From the IMG/VR virus record IMGVR_UViG_3300038306_000001, positions 1 to 25,997 of that record: a DNA stretch of 25,997 nucleotides. One strand, written 5' to 3'. This document shows positions 14,819 to 22,388 of this stretch, piece after piece. A program made the position numbers and the translations under genes. This DNA comes from a virus. The notes beneath the pieces were generated by a model that made no database searches, was not told the origin of the DNA, and worked only from the letters and a program-made list of their open reading frames with translations. The number at the start of each line of letters is the position of its first letter. The first letter of the stretch is position 1.

Positions 14819-16590
14819 TGGGTTCAGTTAATTTAGATAACACAGGATCAGGTAGTGCAATTACACTATCGTCGGACGGCACTAGCCTTCTTTTAGATGG
14901 CACAGCAATCGGTGGTGGTGGCTCAAGTTTTACAATGATTGTAGAAAATTACAGTAATGGTACTGCACCAAGTGTAACAGGAAATGATGCTGTAGGTATC
15001 GGTGATAATGTTACTGTTTCTGCAAATGATAGTTACGCAATTGGTCATTATGCAACTTGCGCAGGAGCAATGTCAATTGCACTTGGTCTGCAAGCTAACG
15101 TAACGAGTGGAGCATCTCAAGCAGTCGCTCTAGGTGATAATGCGACCGTCAATGCAGGAACATCAGGGGTCGCATTGGGGACGAGTTATGTCTCAGCGAC
15201 TGATGCTTTTGCAGCAGTCATTGCTAACAACACGTCATCCTACGGCGCAACTGGTGCTAATAGTATTGCTATTGGGCAGCTTTCAAAAGCGACTGCGACA
15301 AATAGCATTGCAATTGGCGACACTGCAACAAGCACAACAGCAAATCAAATTGCTTTAGGCGGCACAACAGACACCGTAAGGATCAGCGGTACTTACACCT
15401 TACCAACGGCTGACGGCAGTGCCAATCAGGTGCTTACGACAAATGGTTCAGGTACTGTTACGTTTGCAGATGCTGGTGGTGGTGGTAGTGACCCTGATCT
15501 TTATCGTGACAATGCTTCCTCTGCCACTACTCCTGTCGCAAGTGGTACAAATGCTGTGGCTATGGGAGATACAGCCGTAGCCTCTGGTGATAATGCTTTC
15601 GCATTGGGGAATGATACTGACGCAACTGGTCTTAATTCTTTAGCTCTTGGAAAAGGGGCGCAAGCGGTTTCTACCAGATGTATAGCGATTGGGTTAAATT
15701 CCTCAGCCTCGGCAGACAGGTCAATCACGATTGGTAATAATGGCAATGTCGCCACTGCAACGTATGCGACAAGCATAGGCAGTGGGTCAAATGGTAGTGG
15801 TTCTACGGCGGCTGGCAGCGGATCAGTTGCTCTTTCTAACGCACGGGCGGGGGGTGCAGACAGCCTTGCGGCAGTAATATCTAATAACACAAGTTCTTAT
15901 GGCGCTACTGGCTCTTATAGTATGGCAGGTGGTTATCTTAATAAAGCTACTGCAACTGATACCTTATGTTGGGGCGGTGATAGTAATCTAGTTACCAGTG
16001 GGCAAGCTGCTGTCGTAGGCGGCTGGATGAACCAAGCAGAAGGGGGCTATTCCTTTATAGGAGGCGGTCGCAATAATCGTGCGTTAGCTACTTATTCAAG
16101 AGCAGGTGGACATGATGCTGATACCAATGATAATCATGGTAAAGACGTATGGGCCAGTGGTGATTTTTCTAGCAGAGGCGATGCACAAACAGCCAAGCGT
16201 GTTTTGCGGTCTGACACCACAGATGCTACCGCTGAAGCACTAACAACCGATAAAAGTACGGCAGGGACAACAAACCAAGTCATCCTGCCCAACAACTCTG
16301 CTTACAGCTTTTCAGGTACAATTATTGCCCGTGAAAGCGCAGCGGCTGGGTCAGACTATGCTTCATGGGAAATCAAGGGTGCATTGCTGCGTGATGCTAA
16401 TGCTGCATCGACTGTGTTGGGCAATGGCATTCAGAATAAATTATACGCTACATCAGGTGCATCAGCATGGGCAATTGCTTTGTCGGCAGACACTACAAAT
16501 GGCGGCTTAAAGATTGAGGTCACTGGCGCAGCAAGCACAAACATTAGGTGGGTTGCCACAGTCAATACAAGCGAGGTTACATACGCATAA
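14818..16590 (+). CDS. Adhesin B: double YadA-head-like repeat protein
   Basis: A 590-residue paralogue of adhesin A. The ATG at 14818 overlaps the previous stop, with GGAGG at 14803-14807. A longer GTG reading from 14779 lacks a ribosome site. It has a different N-terminus (MGSVNLDNTGSGSAITLSSD, then LLLDGTAIGGGG), shared with adhesin C. YadA-like block 1 spans 55-185 (NNTSSYGATGANSIAIG at 137-153). The linker SGTYTLPTADGSANQVLTTN to GGGGSDPDLYRDN (190-232) matches the adhesin A linker. YadA-like block 2 spans 240-400, with a second NNTSSYGATG at 356-365. The region 400-440 carries GGWMNQAEGG and IGGGRNNRA repeats. The shared C-terminal domain occupies 453-590. It therefore looks like a fusion of two adhesin units. 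The DNA has more GCG and GGC codons than the flanking genes. Host-range binding is the likely role; the receptor is unknown. Confidence 0.82.
   Translation: MGSVNLDNTGSGSAITLSSDGTSLLLDGTAIGGGGSSFTMIVENYSNGTAPSVTGNDAVGIGDNVTVSANDSYAIGHYATCAGAMSIALGLQANVTSGASQAVALGDNATVNAGTSGVALGTSYVSATDAFAAVIANNTSSYGATGANSIAIGQLSKATATNSIAIGDTATSTTANQIALGGTTDTVRISGTYTLPTADGSANQVLTTNGSGTVTFADAGGGGSDPDLYRDNASSATTPVASGTNAVAMGDTAVASGDNAFALGNDTDATGLNSLALGKGAQAVSTRCIAIGLNSSASADRSITIGNNGNVATATYATSIGSGSNGSGSTAAGSGSVALSNARAGGADSLAAVISNNTSSYGATGSYSMAGGYLNKATATDTLCWGGDSNLVTSGQAAVVGGWMNQAEGGYSFIGGGRNNRALATYSRAGGHDADTNDNHGKDVWASGDFSSRGDAQTAKRVLRSDTTDATAEALTTDKSTAGTTNQVILPNNSAYSFSGTIIARESAAAGSDYASWEIKGALLRDANAASTVLGNGIQNKLYATSGASAWAIALSADTTNGGLKIEVTGAASTNIRWVATVNTSEVTYA
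16174..16587 (+). repeat. Adhesin C-terminal domain, copy 2
   Basis: Second ~138-codon copy. Markers are RGDAQ, SDTTDATAEALTT, LPNNSAYSFSGTIIARE and NIRWVATVNTSEVTYA. It is closer to copy 1 in the first half and to copy 3 at the very end (GAASTNIRWVAT is identical in copies 2 and 3). Confidence 0.75.
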
Positions 16591-17687
16591 TGGGTAAGGT
16601 TGAATTAGATCACACAGGCTCAGGCAGCGGTATTACACTTAGCTCTGATGGTACAAGTTTATTATTAGGTGGCACAGCAATCGGTGGTGGCGGGGGCGAC
16701 CCTGACCTTTACGCTGACAATTATGATGGCTCATCCACTCAGCCCTCTGCTAGTGGCACTAATAGTGTGGCGCTTGGCAAAAATGCTGTATCAGGTGGTG
16801 GATCAAGTATTGCATTTGGGGCATCCGCTTCTTCCGCAGGTAATCTGAGTTCTGCGATAGGTTTTAATGCGGCAGTTGGGAGTAGTGGAGCATATGCCGC
16901 AGCAATAGGTCAAGCGTATGCTAACGGACAAGACTCATTTGCAGCAGTCATAGGCAATAACACCTCAAGTTATGGCGCTGGTGGTTATAGTAATATTGCA
17001 ATTGGAGCAAACGCAAAAGCAACATCAGGCGGCAGCACTGTTGCTATTGGCGCTGGTACTGTTGCAAGTGGCAATTTCGCTGCTGCTGTTGGGGCAAATT
17101 GTGAAGCAACAAATGGTGGTTCTGCTTTTGGCCGTGCTAGTGATGCTACGGGTGGTTATTCTCTTGTTTTGGGCGCTAGTAATCTTGCTTCACAGTTTTA
17201 TTCTGTTGCTATTGGGAATAATGCTAAGTCTGAAATAAAAGGAAAACTTGCTTATGGCTCAGGACGATTTACAACAAACGGTGATGTTCAAGCTGGTACT
17301 TTTATATTGCGGATGGCTTCGACAAGTGGATCACCCGTTGTTTTAACATCAGATGGCAGCACCACTGCGGATACTCTTAACCAAATCATCCTACCCAACA
17401 ATAGCGCATATGCATTCCACGGCACCATTGTAGCCCGTCAAAAGGCGGGTGATGGTACAGCAAGTGCAGCATGGAAGGTAGAGGGCTTGATCCGCAGGGA
17501 AGGTTCTGCTGGTACAACAGTGCTAGTCAACAGTGCAACAACAGTCCTAGACAACACACCATCTTGGGGCATGGCTCTAAGTGCTGACACAACAAACGGT
17601 GGTCTAGCAATCACAGTAACTGGTGCAGCATCAACAAACATTCGCTGGGTCGCTACGATCCATACATCTGAAGTAACCTACGCCTAA
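16590..17687 (+). CDS. Adhesin C: short YadA-head-like repeat protein
   Basis: A 365-residue third paralogue. The ATG at 16590 overlaps the stop of adhesin B (TAATG); an in-frame upstream reading from 16548 would lie inside the conserved end of adhesin B. The N-terminus MGKVELDHTGSGSGITLSSD, then LLLGGTAIGGGGGDPDLYAD, fuses the adhesin B type leader directly to the linker end that occurs in the middle of B. Residues 55-212 hold YadA-head-like repeats (NSVALGKNAVSGG, then NNTSSYGAGGYSNIAIGANA at 123-142). The C-terminal domain at 230-365 is the shared type (LPNNSAYAFHGTIVARQ, ALSADTTNGGLAITVTGAAS). Being the shortest, it may represent the minimal adhesin unit. It is followed by a very good ribosome site (AAAAGGAG) for the next gene. 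Function as part of a multi-adhesin host-contact apparatus is inferred. Confidence 0.82.
   Translation: MGKVELDHTGSGSGITLSSDGTSLLLGGTAIGGGGGDPDLYADNYDGSSTQPSASGTNSVALGKNAVSGGGSSIAFGASASSAGNLSSAIGFNAAVGSSGAYAAAIGQAYANGQDSFAAVIGNNTSSYGAGGYSNIAIGANAKATSGGSTVAIGAGTVASGNFAAAVGANCEATNGGSAFGRASDATGGYSLVLGASNLASQFYSVAIGNNAKSEIKGKLAYGSGRFTTNGDVQAGTFILRMASTSGSPVVLTSDGSTTADTLNQIILPNNSAYAFHGTIVARQKAGDGTASAAWKVEGLIRREGSAGTTVLVNSATTVLDNTPSWGMALSADTTNGGLAITVTGAASTNIRWVATIHTSEVTYA
17277..17684 (+). repeat. Adhesin C-terminal domain, copy 3
   Basis: Third copy. Markers are NGDVQ, LPNNSAYAFHGTI, MALSADTTNGGLAITVTGAA and NIRWVATIHTSEVTYA. It is the most divergent in its first half, where SDTTDAT is replaced by unrelated Ser/Thr-rich sequence. 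Confidence 0.75.
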
Positions 17688-17700
17688 AAGGAGAAATCAA

Positions 17701-18006
17701 ATGGCTATACAACACAACATCGCAGAAGGTGCAAGTCAGTACGGCATTGCATTTAATAACGCTTACTACCGCATCGTGACAGCGGCTGTGTCACGTCAAC
17801 GTGGGTCAGACCCAAAGTTCACCGTGATGATTGACCTGTCAGCTTATGCTACAGCAACACCCACAGATGATACACGTGAGGTAGACTTTAAGCGTTACAA
17901 CGCAAACCTCACAGACATCGAAGCTGCATCAGGCTCAACATTCTTAGATAAGTGCTATGCTTGGGTTATGGCTCAGTCTGACATGGACGGATCAACGGCG
18001 GTATAA
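17701..18006 (+). CDS. Small conserved phage protein, unknown function
   Basis: A 101-residue protein starting MAIQHNIAEGASQYGIAFNN, with PKFTVMIDLSAYATATPTDD and VDFKRYNANLTDIEAASGST. It has no membrane segment, signal or catalytic motif. AAAAGGAG (17686-17693) precedes the ATG by seven bases and overlaps the stop of adhesin C. Small proteins of this pattern recur in marine phage tail regions. Position between adhesins and further tail genes suggests a structural or fibre-assembly role, not supported by any specific motif. Confidence 0.65.
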   Translation: MAIQHNIAEGASQYGIAFNNAYYRIVTAAVSRQRGSDPKFTVMIDLSAYATATPTDDTREVDFKRYNANLTDIEAASGSTFLDKCYAWVMAQSDMDGSTAV

Positions 18007-18009
18007 ACA

Positions 18010-18120
18010 ATGAGCCTAACGATAAACCATCAGACGAATGACATCAGTGCTACCAGTGGCAGTGTGACCCTTGATGGAGCTGCTGTTGGCGGTGGGTCGT
18101 GGAACCAACGGAATAAATAA
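18010..18120 (+). CDS. 36-residue ORF resembling an adhesin N-terminus
   Basis: The reading MSLTINHQTNDISATSGSVT, LDGAAVGGGS, WNQRNK starts three bases after the previous stop. DISATSGSVTLDGAAVGGGS mirrors the adhesin B/C leader (ITLSSDGTSLLLDGTAIGGG), so this is either a very small stand-alone fibre-associated peptide or a leftover N-terminus of a lost fourth adhesin. After its stop the same frame continues for 12 codons (MKQTVHSAQIFD), and an adjacent frame reads NETDSTFSADF before a stop, which could be a remnant of a body. No strong ribosome site is seen, so it would be translated by coupling. Confidence 0.45.
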   Translation: MSLTINHQTNDISATSGSVTLDGAAVGGGSWNQRNK

Positions 18121-18176
18121 ATGAAACAGACAGTACATTCAGCGCAGATTTTTGATTAGAGGACGAGGAAAACTAA

Positions 18177-19799
18177 ATGCTAGGCTTTTCCCCATTAGCA
18201 TCTGCTCCACTTGCTGATGATGGGGCCATTGGTGTTGTATATCAAATTACAGCAGCCAGTGGTAGCTTTGCACTTACAGGTCAAGCATCTACTCTAACAT
18301 CTGTACGCAGTGTAGATGTAACTCACGGTAGCTTTACTCTTACAGGTATTACTCTAACTAACCTGTCTGTACAAGATAACTTCTTGGCTAACACAGGTAG
18401 CTTTACTCTTACTGGTCAAGACGTAGAGTTTATTGAGAGTAAGTCTCTAGCCGTAGATGCAGGTACATTTACTACTACAGGACAAGACTCTGTACTAAAT
18501 ATCAATACAGTAGAGCAAGTCACTACAGGTAGCTTCACTCTTACTGGTCAAGACTCTATACTAAACGTTGATAGTGTTCTATCTGCAGATGCAGGTACAT
18601 TTACCGCTACAGCACAGGCTGCGGATGATCTTATCAGAGGTCAAATACTCACAGCCGATACAGGTTCGTTTAGTCTCACAGGTCAAGACAGCTTCTTATA
18701 CGGCACTGCTCAGGCTGGCAGCTTTACCTTAACAGGACAAGATGCCAGTATATCTGCGCAGCTTAATGTCACAGCAGACGCAGGTACATTTACTCTAACT
18801 GGCATAGATGCTGATCCTAGAAAAGTACAGGCTCTTGTTGCAGACACAGGTACGTTTGCACTTACGGGTCAAGATGCTAATGCTGACATTGTTGAGATTG
18901 TCGAAAGCAATAGCTACTCTTTAACAGGACAAGATGTAAATCTAACTAAGTCTGTAGTAGAGAGTACAGTAAGTGAAACGTTTGCCCTAACAGGCCAAGA
19001 CTCTGATCTAAATATTAACAGAGTTATATCTGCATCTGCAGATACATTTAGCCTAACAGGACAGGCTCTTGTAATAGGCGTGACAGGTGCAGTACAGGTA
19101 GGTGATTTTACTTACACAGGTCAAGCTGCAAATGTTAATGCGCAACTAAACGTAGCAGCAGATCAAGGTAGCTTTACAACTACAGGTCAAAGTGCTGATC
19201 TAATAAGAGCTATTGGTGCTGATACAGGCAGCTTTACATTATCTGGTCAAGACACAGACTTTATTAAGTCGCTTAACTTGTACCCAGAAGCTGGTGTATT
19301 TACACTAGAAGGTCAAGAAATTGACAGAGGAATATCTGAACTAGCGCAAGTTGGTTCCTTTACCCTAACAGGACAAACTGCTACACTAGAGTATCTACCG
19401 GGCATTATACCTGCTACAGCTACCTTTAGTGTCAATGGACAGGATGCTGTATTTAATACAAGTAGACCTGTAAGTGAAGGTTCATTTACTTTAACGGGTC
19501 AGCCTTTAAGTATTAATACAACTGTACCTGTAACATTAAATGTCTTGACAAGTTCTGTCGGTACGGTTACAATAGTAGAGAACTCTACTGATTACAGCCA
19601 AGAAGATTACAGTAAACAAAGAGTAGTATATATTCTAGGGCAGGATACAGACTATAATGTTACTGTACAAAAAGAAAATAATGTTGTATTTTTACACACA
19701 TTAAGTTCAGTAAATACTGTGTACATACAAAAAGAAAATCGTACAGTACACATACTAGCAGAAGACGCACGTGCTAAAACAGTGTTCATAGCAGCATAG
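18177..19799 (+). CDS. Repeat protein with 20 GSFTLTGQ-type units
   Basis: A 540-residue protein. After a short leader (MLGFSPLASAPLADDGAIGV), residues 29-442 contain 20 copies of a motif with consensus G-S/T-F-T-L-T-G-Q-D/A, spaced 21 residues on average. The spacers include alternating patterns such as ADAGTFT and linker strands with 'Vxxx'. Near-perfect copies include GSFTLTGQD at several positions; degenerate ones are NSYSLTGQD, GVFTLEGQE and ATFSVNGQD. Each unit looks like two short strands with a turn, so a beta-solenoid or a string of small beta units is expected. The last ~100 residues are different (VVYILGQDTDYNVTVQKENN and related VYIQKENRTVHIL repeats). No Cys or catalytic pattern is present. 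Its neighbours are adhesins and tail adaptor genes, so a tail or fibre component is likely. The family name is not known to me. Confidence 0.75.
   Translation: MLGFSPLASAPLADDGAIGVVYQITAASGSFALTGQASTLTSVRSVDVTHGSFTLTGITLTNLSVQDNFLANTGSFTLTGQDVEFIESKSLAVDAGTFTTTGQDSVLNINTVEQVTTGSFTLTGQDSILNVDSVLSADAGTFTATAQAADDLIRGQILTADTGSFSLTGQDSFLYGTAQAGSFTLTGQDASISAQLNVTADAGTFTLTGIDADPRKVQALVADTGTFALTGQDANADIVEIVESNSYSLTGQDVNLTKSVVESTVSETFALTGQDSDLNINRVISASADTFSLTGQALVIGVTGAVQVGDFTYTGQAANVNAQLNVAADQGSFTTTGQSADLIRAIGADTGSFTLSGQDTDFIKSLNLYPEAGVFTLEGQEIDRGISELAQVGSFTLTGQTATLEYLPGIIPATATFSVNGQDAVFNTSRPVSEGSFTLTGQPLSINTTVPVTLNVLTSSVGTVTIVENSTDYSQEDYSKQRVVYILGQDTDYNVTVQKENNVVFLHTLSSVNTVYIQKENRTVHILAEDARAKTVFIAA
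18261..19502 (+). repeat. Twenty tandem in-frame coding repeats (GSFTLTGQ type)
   Basis: DNA units around GGTAGCTTTACTCTTACTGG recur at irregular intervals of about 55-80 bases, with high similarity between early copies (for example near 18397 and 18529). The repeats are coding and in frame throughout. Recombination between copies could change length without breaking the frame. Confidence 0.75.
19545..19573 (+). promoter_or_regulatory. Promoter-like site inside the repeat protein gene
   Basis: TTGACA (19545-19550) and TACAAT (19568-19573) are separated by 17 bases. It lies within coding sequence upstream of the tail adaptor genes. Chance matches occur in AT-rich coding DNA, so this is weak. 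Confidence 0.25.
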
Positions 19800-19809
19800 A
19801 GGAAACTAC

Positions 19810-20127
19810 ATGGCATATAAGTGGCCCGATAAAGATAAAGATGAAACAATAGATTACAGTGTAGATTGGTCTAGATTTTTAGGCACGGATACTATTGCTT
19901 CTGTTACATGGTATATTGATAATGCTTCTGATGTAAAGACACAAGTAGCAGATGCTGATACTGTTAATGGTTTGCAGTTTGTTACAGGAACAAATACAAA
20001 CACAGTATCTACGATACGATTATCTTTAGGAACTAATAACTTACGTTATAAAATAACGTGTGGTATAACTACAGCTAGTTCTCTTACATACGAGCGATCT
20101 ATATTTTTACGTATTAGGGAGAAATAA
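19810..20127 (+). CDS. Small fibre-tail adaptor-type protein
   Basis: A 105-residue beta-rich protein beginning MAYKWPDKDKDETIDYSVDW, followed by DTIASVTWYIDN and ending NLRYKITCGITTASSLTYER and IFLRIREK. The layout (KWPxKDPDExxDYxxDW, then strands and a final 'R...LRIR') matches small immunoglobulin-like proteins annotated in phages as fibre-tail adaptor proteins. It sits immediately upstream of the tail connector genes and is preceded by AGAGGA. The function is inferred from this resemblance and the neighbourhood. Confidence 0.65.
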   Translation: MAYKWPDKDKDETIDYSVDWSRFLGTDTIASVTWYIDNASDVKTQVADADTVNGLQFVTGTNTNTVSTIRLSLGTNNLRYKITCGITTASSLTYERSIFLRIREK

Positions 20128-20130
20128 AAT

Positions 20131-20820
20131 ATGGCATACGACTTCTTGGGTATAGTTAACGATGTTAACCGAAGGTTAAACGAAGTAGAATTAAACACAA
20201 CTAATTTTGCTACAGCTACGGGGTTTTATAGTTTTGCTAAAGAGGCTATTAACTCTTCTATTAGACATATACACCATGAAGAGTTTGAGTGGCCTTGGAA
20301 CCATGCAGAAGAAACAGAAGTTTTACTAGCAGGTGAAGTTAGGTATGGATTACCTACAGATTGTAAAACGGTAAACATGAATAGCTTTAGAATAAAAAGG
20401 GACACTACATTAAATGTAGATACTATTAAATTAAAATCAATGACATATGAAGAATATCTTGACAAACATGCGGATATAGAGTATAACTCAAGTACTGATA
20501 TAAGAGGTGTTCCTAGATATATAATCCGTGCACCTAGTAAAGAAATACTTGTATACCCCTCTCCAGATAAAGCATATGAAGTAGTATATGAATACTACAC
20601 GTTAGGTTTTAATCTAGAGCTACACAGCGATGTTCCTAGTATACCAGAGCAGCATAGACACGTTATTGTTGATGGCGCTATGTACTACGCATACCAGTTT
20701 AGGGGCGACAATCAATCATCACAACAGTCCTTTGTAAAGTTTCAACAAAGTATAAAACACTTACGTAGTATAAATATAAACCGTACAGACTACATAAGAG
20801 ATACACGAGTTCACTATTAA
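20131..20820 (+). CDS. Tail adaptor (tail tubular protein A / gp11-like)
   Basis: Predicted ring protein joining portal to the short tail. It is 229 residues long, close to the usual length of podovirus gp11-like or P22 gp4-like adaptors. The N-terminal helical region (FLGIVNDVNRRLNEVELNTT, then KEAINSSIRHIHHEEFEWPW at about 37-56) is typical: a helix pair followed by E-W-P-W/F. The middle is beta-rich (RYGLPTDCKTVNMNSFRIKR; PRYIIRAPSKEILVYPSPD) and the C-terminus is helical (HRHVIVDGAMYYAYQFRGDN), again as in the family. It starts three bases after the preceding stop and overlaps the next gene by one base (TAATG). Identification rests on length, motif pattern and linkage to the nozzle-like gene. 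Confidence 0.75.
   Translation: MAYDFLGIVNDVNRRLNEVELNTTNFATATGFYSFAKEAINSSIRHIHHEEFEWPWNHAEETEVLLAGEVRYGLPTDCKTVNMNSFRIKRDTTLNVDTIKLKSMTYEEYLDKHADIEYNSSTDIRGVPRYIIRAPSKEILVYPSPDKAYEVVYEYYTLGFNLELHSDVPSIPEQHRHVIVDGAMYYAYQFRGDNQSSQQSFVKFQQSIKHLRSININRTDYIRDTRVHY
20459..20487 (+). promoter_or_regulatory. Promoter-like site inside the tail adaptor gene
   Basis: TTGACA (20459-20464) and TATAAC (20482-20487), spacing 17, are the same two hexamers as in the capsid promoter, although here there is no extended -10. It is intragenic, so it may be chance. Confidence 0.25.
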
Positions 20821-22379
20821 TGGCAACCCAATGGCAAACATTTCCTATAGAGTTTAGAGGTGGGCTTATTTCTAATCTCAGTAAACTTCAGCAAGGTATA
20901 AATGCTGTTGGTTCTGCTACTATTTTGCAAAACTTTGAACCTAATACAGAGGGTGGTTACTCTAAAATACTTGGGTATCAGAAGTATTCTACAAATGCTT
21001 TAGCAGGTACAGGCCCAACGTTAGCCCTTAAGGTAATTAACTCTAGTAAAATTATTGCCGCTAGAAAAAACAGCAGTAATAAAACTGAATACTTTTTAAA
21101 CACTGGGGGAAGTAATGCGTGGACACCTTTTGCAAATAACTCAGGGGTAGCAGTAGGGGTAGGTGGTAAAGTAAGAAGTGCCACGTACAATTTTTCGGGA
21201 TATGATAATACTATATTTGTAGACGGGGCAAACTATCCAGCAATATACAGTACATCGGGAGATTCTTTTACATTTTTAACTTCAGCAAATTCTACAGCAA
21301 TATCAGGTGCAGATCACGTAGCTATATATAAGAATGCCGCTTTTTATGCTGTAAACAATGTGTTAGTATATTCAGCCCCAGAAACAGTAGATAATTTTGA
21401 GGCAGGTTTAGGTGGGGATAAACTTGTAGGCCAAAATATAACAGGTCTTATTGTTTTTAGGGATCAACTTATAATATTTACTAAAGATACTATTTCCGCT
21501 TTACGAGGTTCTAGTTCTGCAGACTATACCATATCTCCTATTACAACTAGAACAGGATGCATAGACGGTAATACGATACAAGAAGTTGGTGGTGACATTA
21601 TGTATCTTGCTCCTGATGGTTTACGTCTATTAAGTGCAACAGATCGTATAGGTGACTTTGCCTTAGACGTAGCCTCTAATAAAATACAAAAAGATGCTAG
21701 TACTTTATTAAACATAACATCTAATTTTTGCTCTGTCATTCTTCGTGAAAAAGCACAATATAGACTATTTTCGTATATTGAAAATGAAACAGATTCTGTG
21801 GCTAAAGGTTTAATAACAACAAAGTATGTATCACAAGGTGCAGGAGGCTTTTCTTGGGCAACTACACAGGGCATAAAGGCAACAGTAGCAGACAGTAGGT
21901 ATGTTAATAATATAGAAACTGTAGCATTTTCAAATGAAGATGGGTACGTTTATATAATGGATACAGGTTCTAACTTTGATGGGTCTAATATAGAAGCTAT
22001 ATATGAGTCTCCTTATATGCCTATAACAGACCCACAAACAAGAAAAACGTTTTACAAAATGACTTTGTATGCTCAACCTGCTGGAGCAATGTCACTAGAC
22101 TTTAACATTAAATACGATTTTGATGCGAAAGTCGAAGCAGGTACAGTACAGCCGCCAACACAGCAACTCGTAGGAACAGGTACATCTGTGTTTGTATATG
22201 GTGCATCTAATGCTATTTATGGTACAGCTAGTTATGGTGGTGAATTAGATAATATATATAACACAAATGTTATAGGGTCGGGTAAAACTGTAGCGTTACG
22301 TATTGTAGATAATACAACTAATCCAACATTTACTCTTGATACTGCTGTAATAGAGTACGCTCAGAATGACAGACAATAA
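20820..22379 (+). CDS. Tail nozzle / tail tubular protein B-like protein
   Basis: A 519-residue protein expected to form the tail nozzle below the adaptor ring (T7 gp12-like / P22 gp10-like role). It starts MATQWQTFPIEFRGGLISNL, then QNFEPNTEGGYSKILGYQKY (about 37-56), the conserved opening of this family. The body is beta-propeller-like: repeated hydrophobic strand pairs such as NTIFVDGANYPAIY, HVAIYKNAAFYAV, GLIVFRDQLIIFTKDTISAL and GDIMYLAPDGLRLL. The C-terminal part (YKMTLYAQPAGAMSLDFNIK and later strands) is also beta. Its start overlaps the adaptor stop (TAATG), so the two partners are translationally coupled. The role is inferred from family pattern and pairing with the adaptor. Confidence 0.78.
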   Translation: MATQWQTFPIEFRGGLISNLSKLQQGINAVGSATILQNFEPNTEGGYSKILGYQKYSTNALAGTGPTLALKVINSSKIIAARKNSSNKTEYFLNTGGSNAWTPFANNSGVAVGVGGKVRSATYNFSGYDNTIFVDGANYPAIYSTSGDSFTFLTSANSTAISGADHVAIYKNAAFYAVNNVLVYSAPETVDNFEAGLGGDKLVGQNITGLIVFRDQLIIFTKDTISALRGSSSADYTISPITTRTGCIDGNTIQEVGGDIMYLAPDGLRLLSATDRIGDFALDVASNKIQKDASTLLNITSNFCSVILREKAQYRLFSYIENETDSVAKGLITTKYVSQGAGGFSWATTQGIKATVADSRYVNNIETVAFSNEDGYVYIMDTGSNFDGSNIEAIYESPYMPITDPQTRKTFYKMTLYAQPAGAMSLDFNIKYDFDAKVEAGTVQPPTQQLVGTGTSVFVYGASNAIYGTASYGGELDNIYNTNVIGSGKTVALRIVDNTTNPTFTLDTAVIEYAQNDRQ

Positions 22380-22388
22380 GGAAAAACT

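Noticed and set aside
16801-17238. Leu-rich plus-strand ORF in an alternate frame of adhesin C
   Set aside because: Apparent membrane-like leucine content arises from shifted Gly/Ala/Ile codons of the repeats; no ribosome site.
13112-17687. Diversity-generating retroelement target in the adhesin genes
   Set aside because: No reverse transcriptase gene and no template/variable repeat pair with adenine-specific differences are visible in the window; the repeats diverge at all codon positions and mainly at third positions.
18261-19502. CRISPR-like or tandem non-coding repeat array
   Set aside because: Repeat units are in frame with one 540-codon gene, spacing is irregular in bases but regular in protein terms, and no unit is palindromic.
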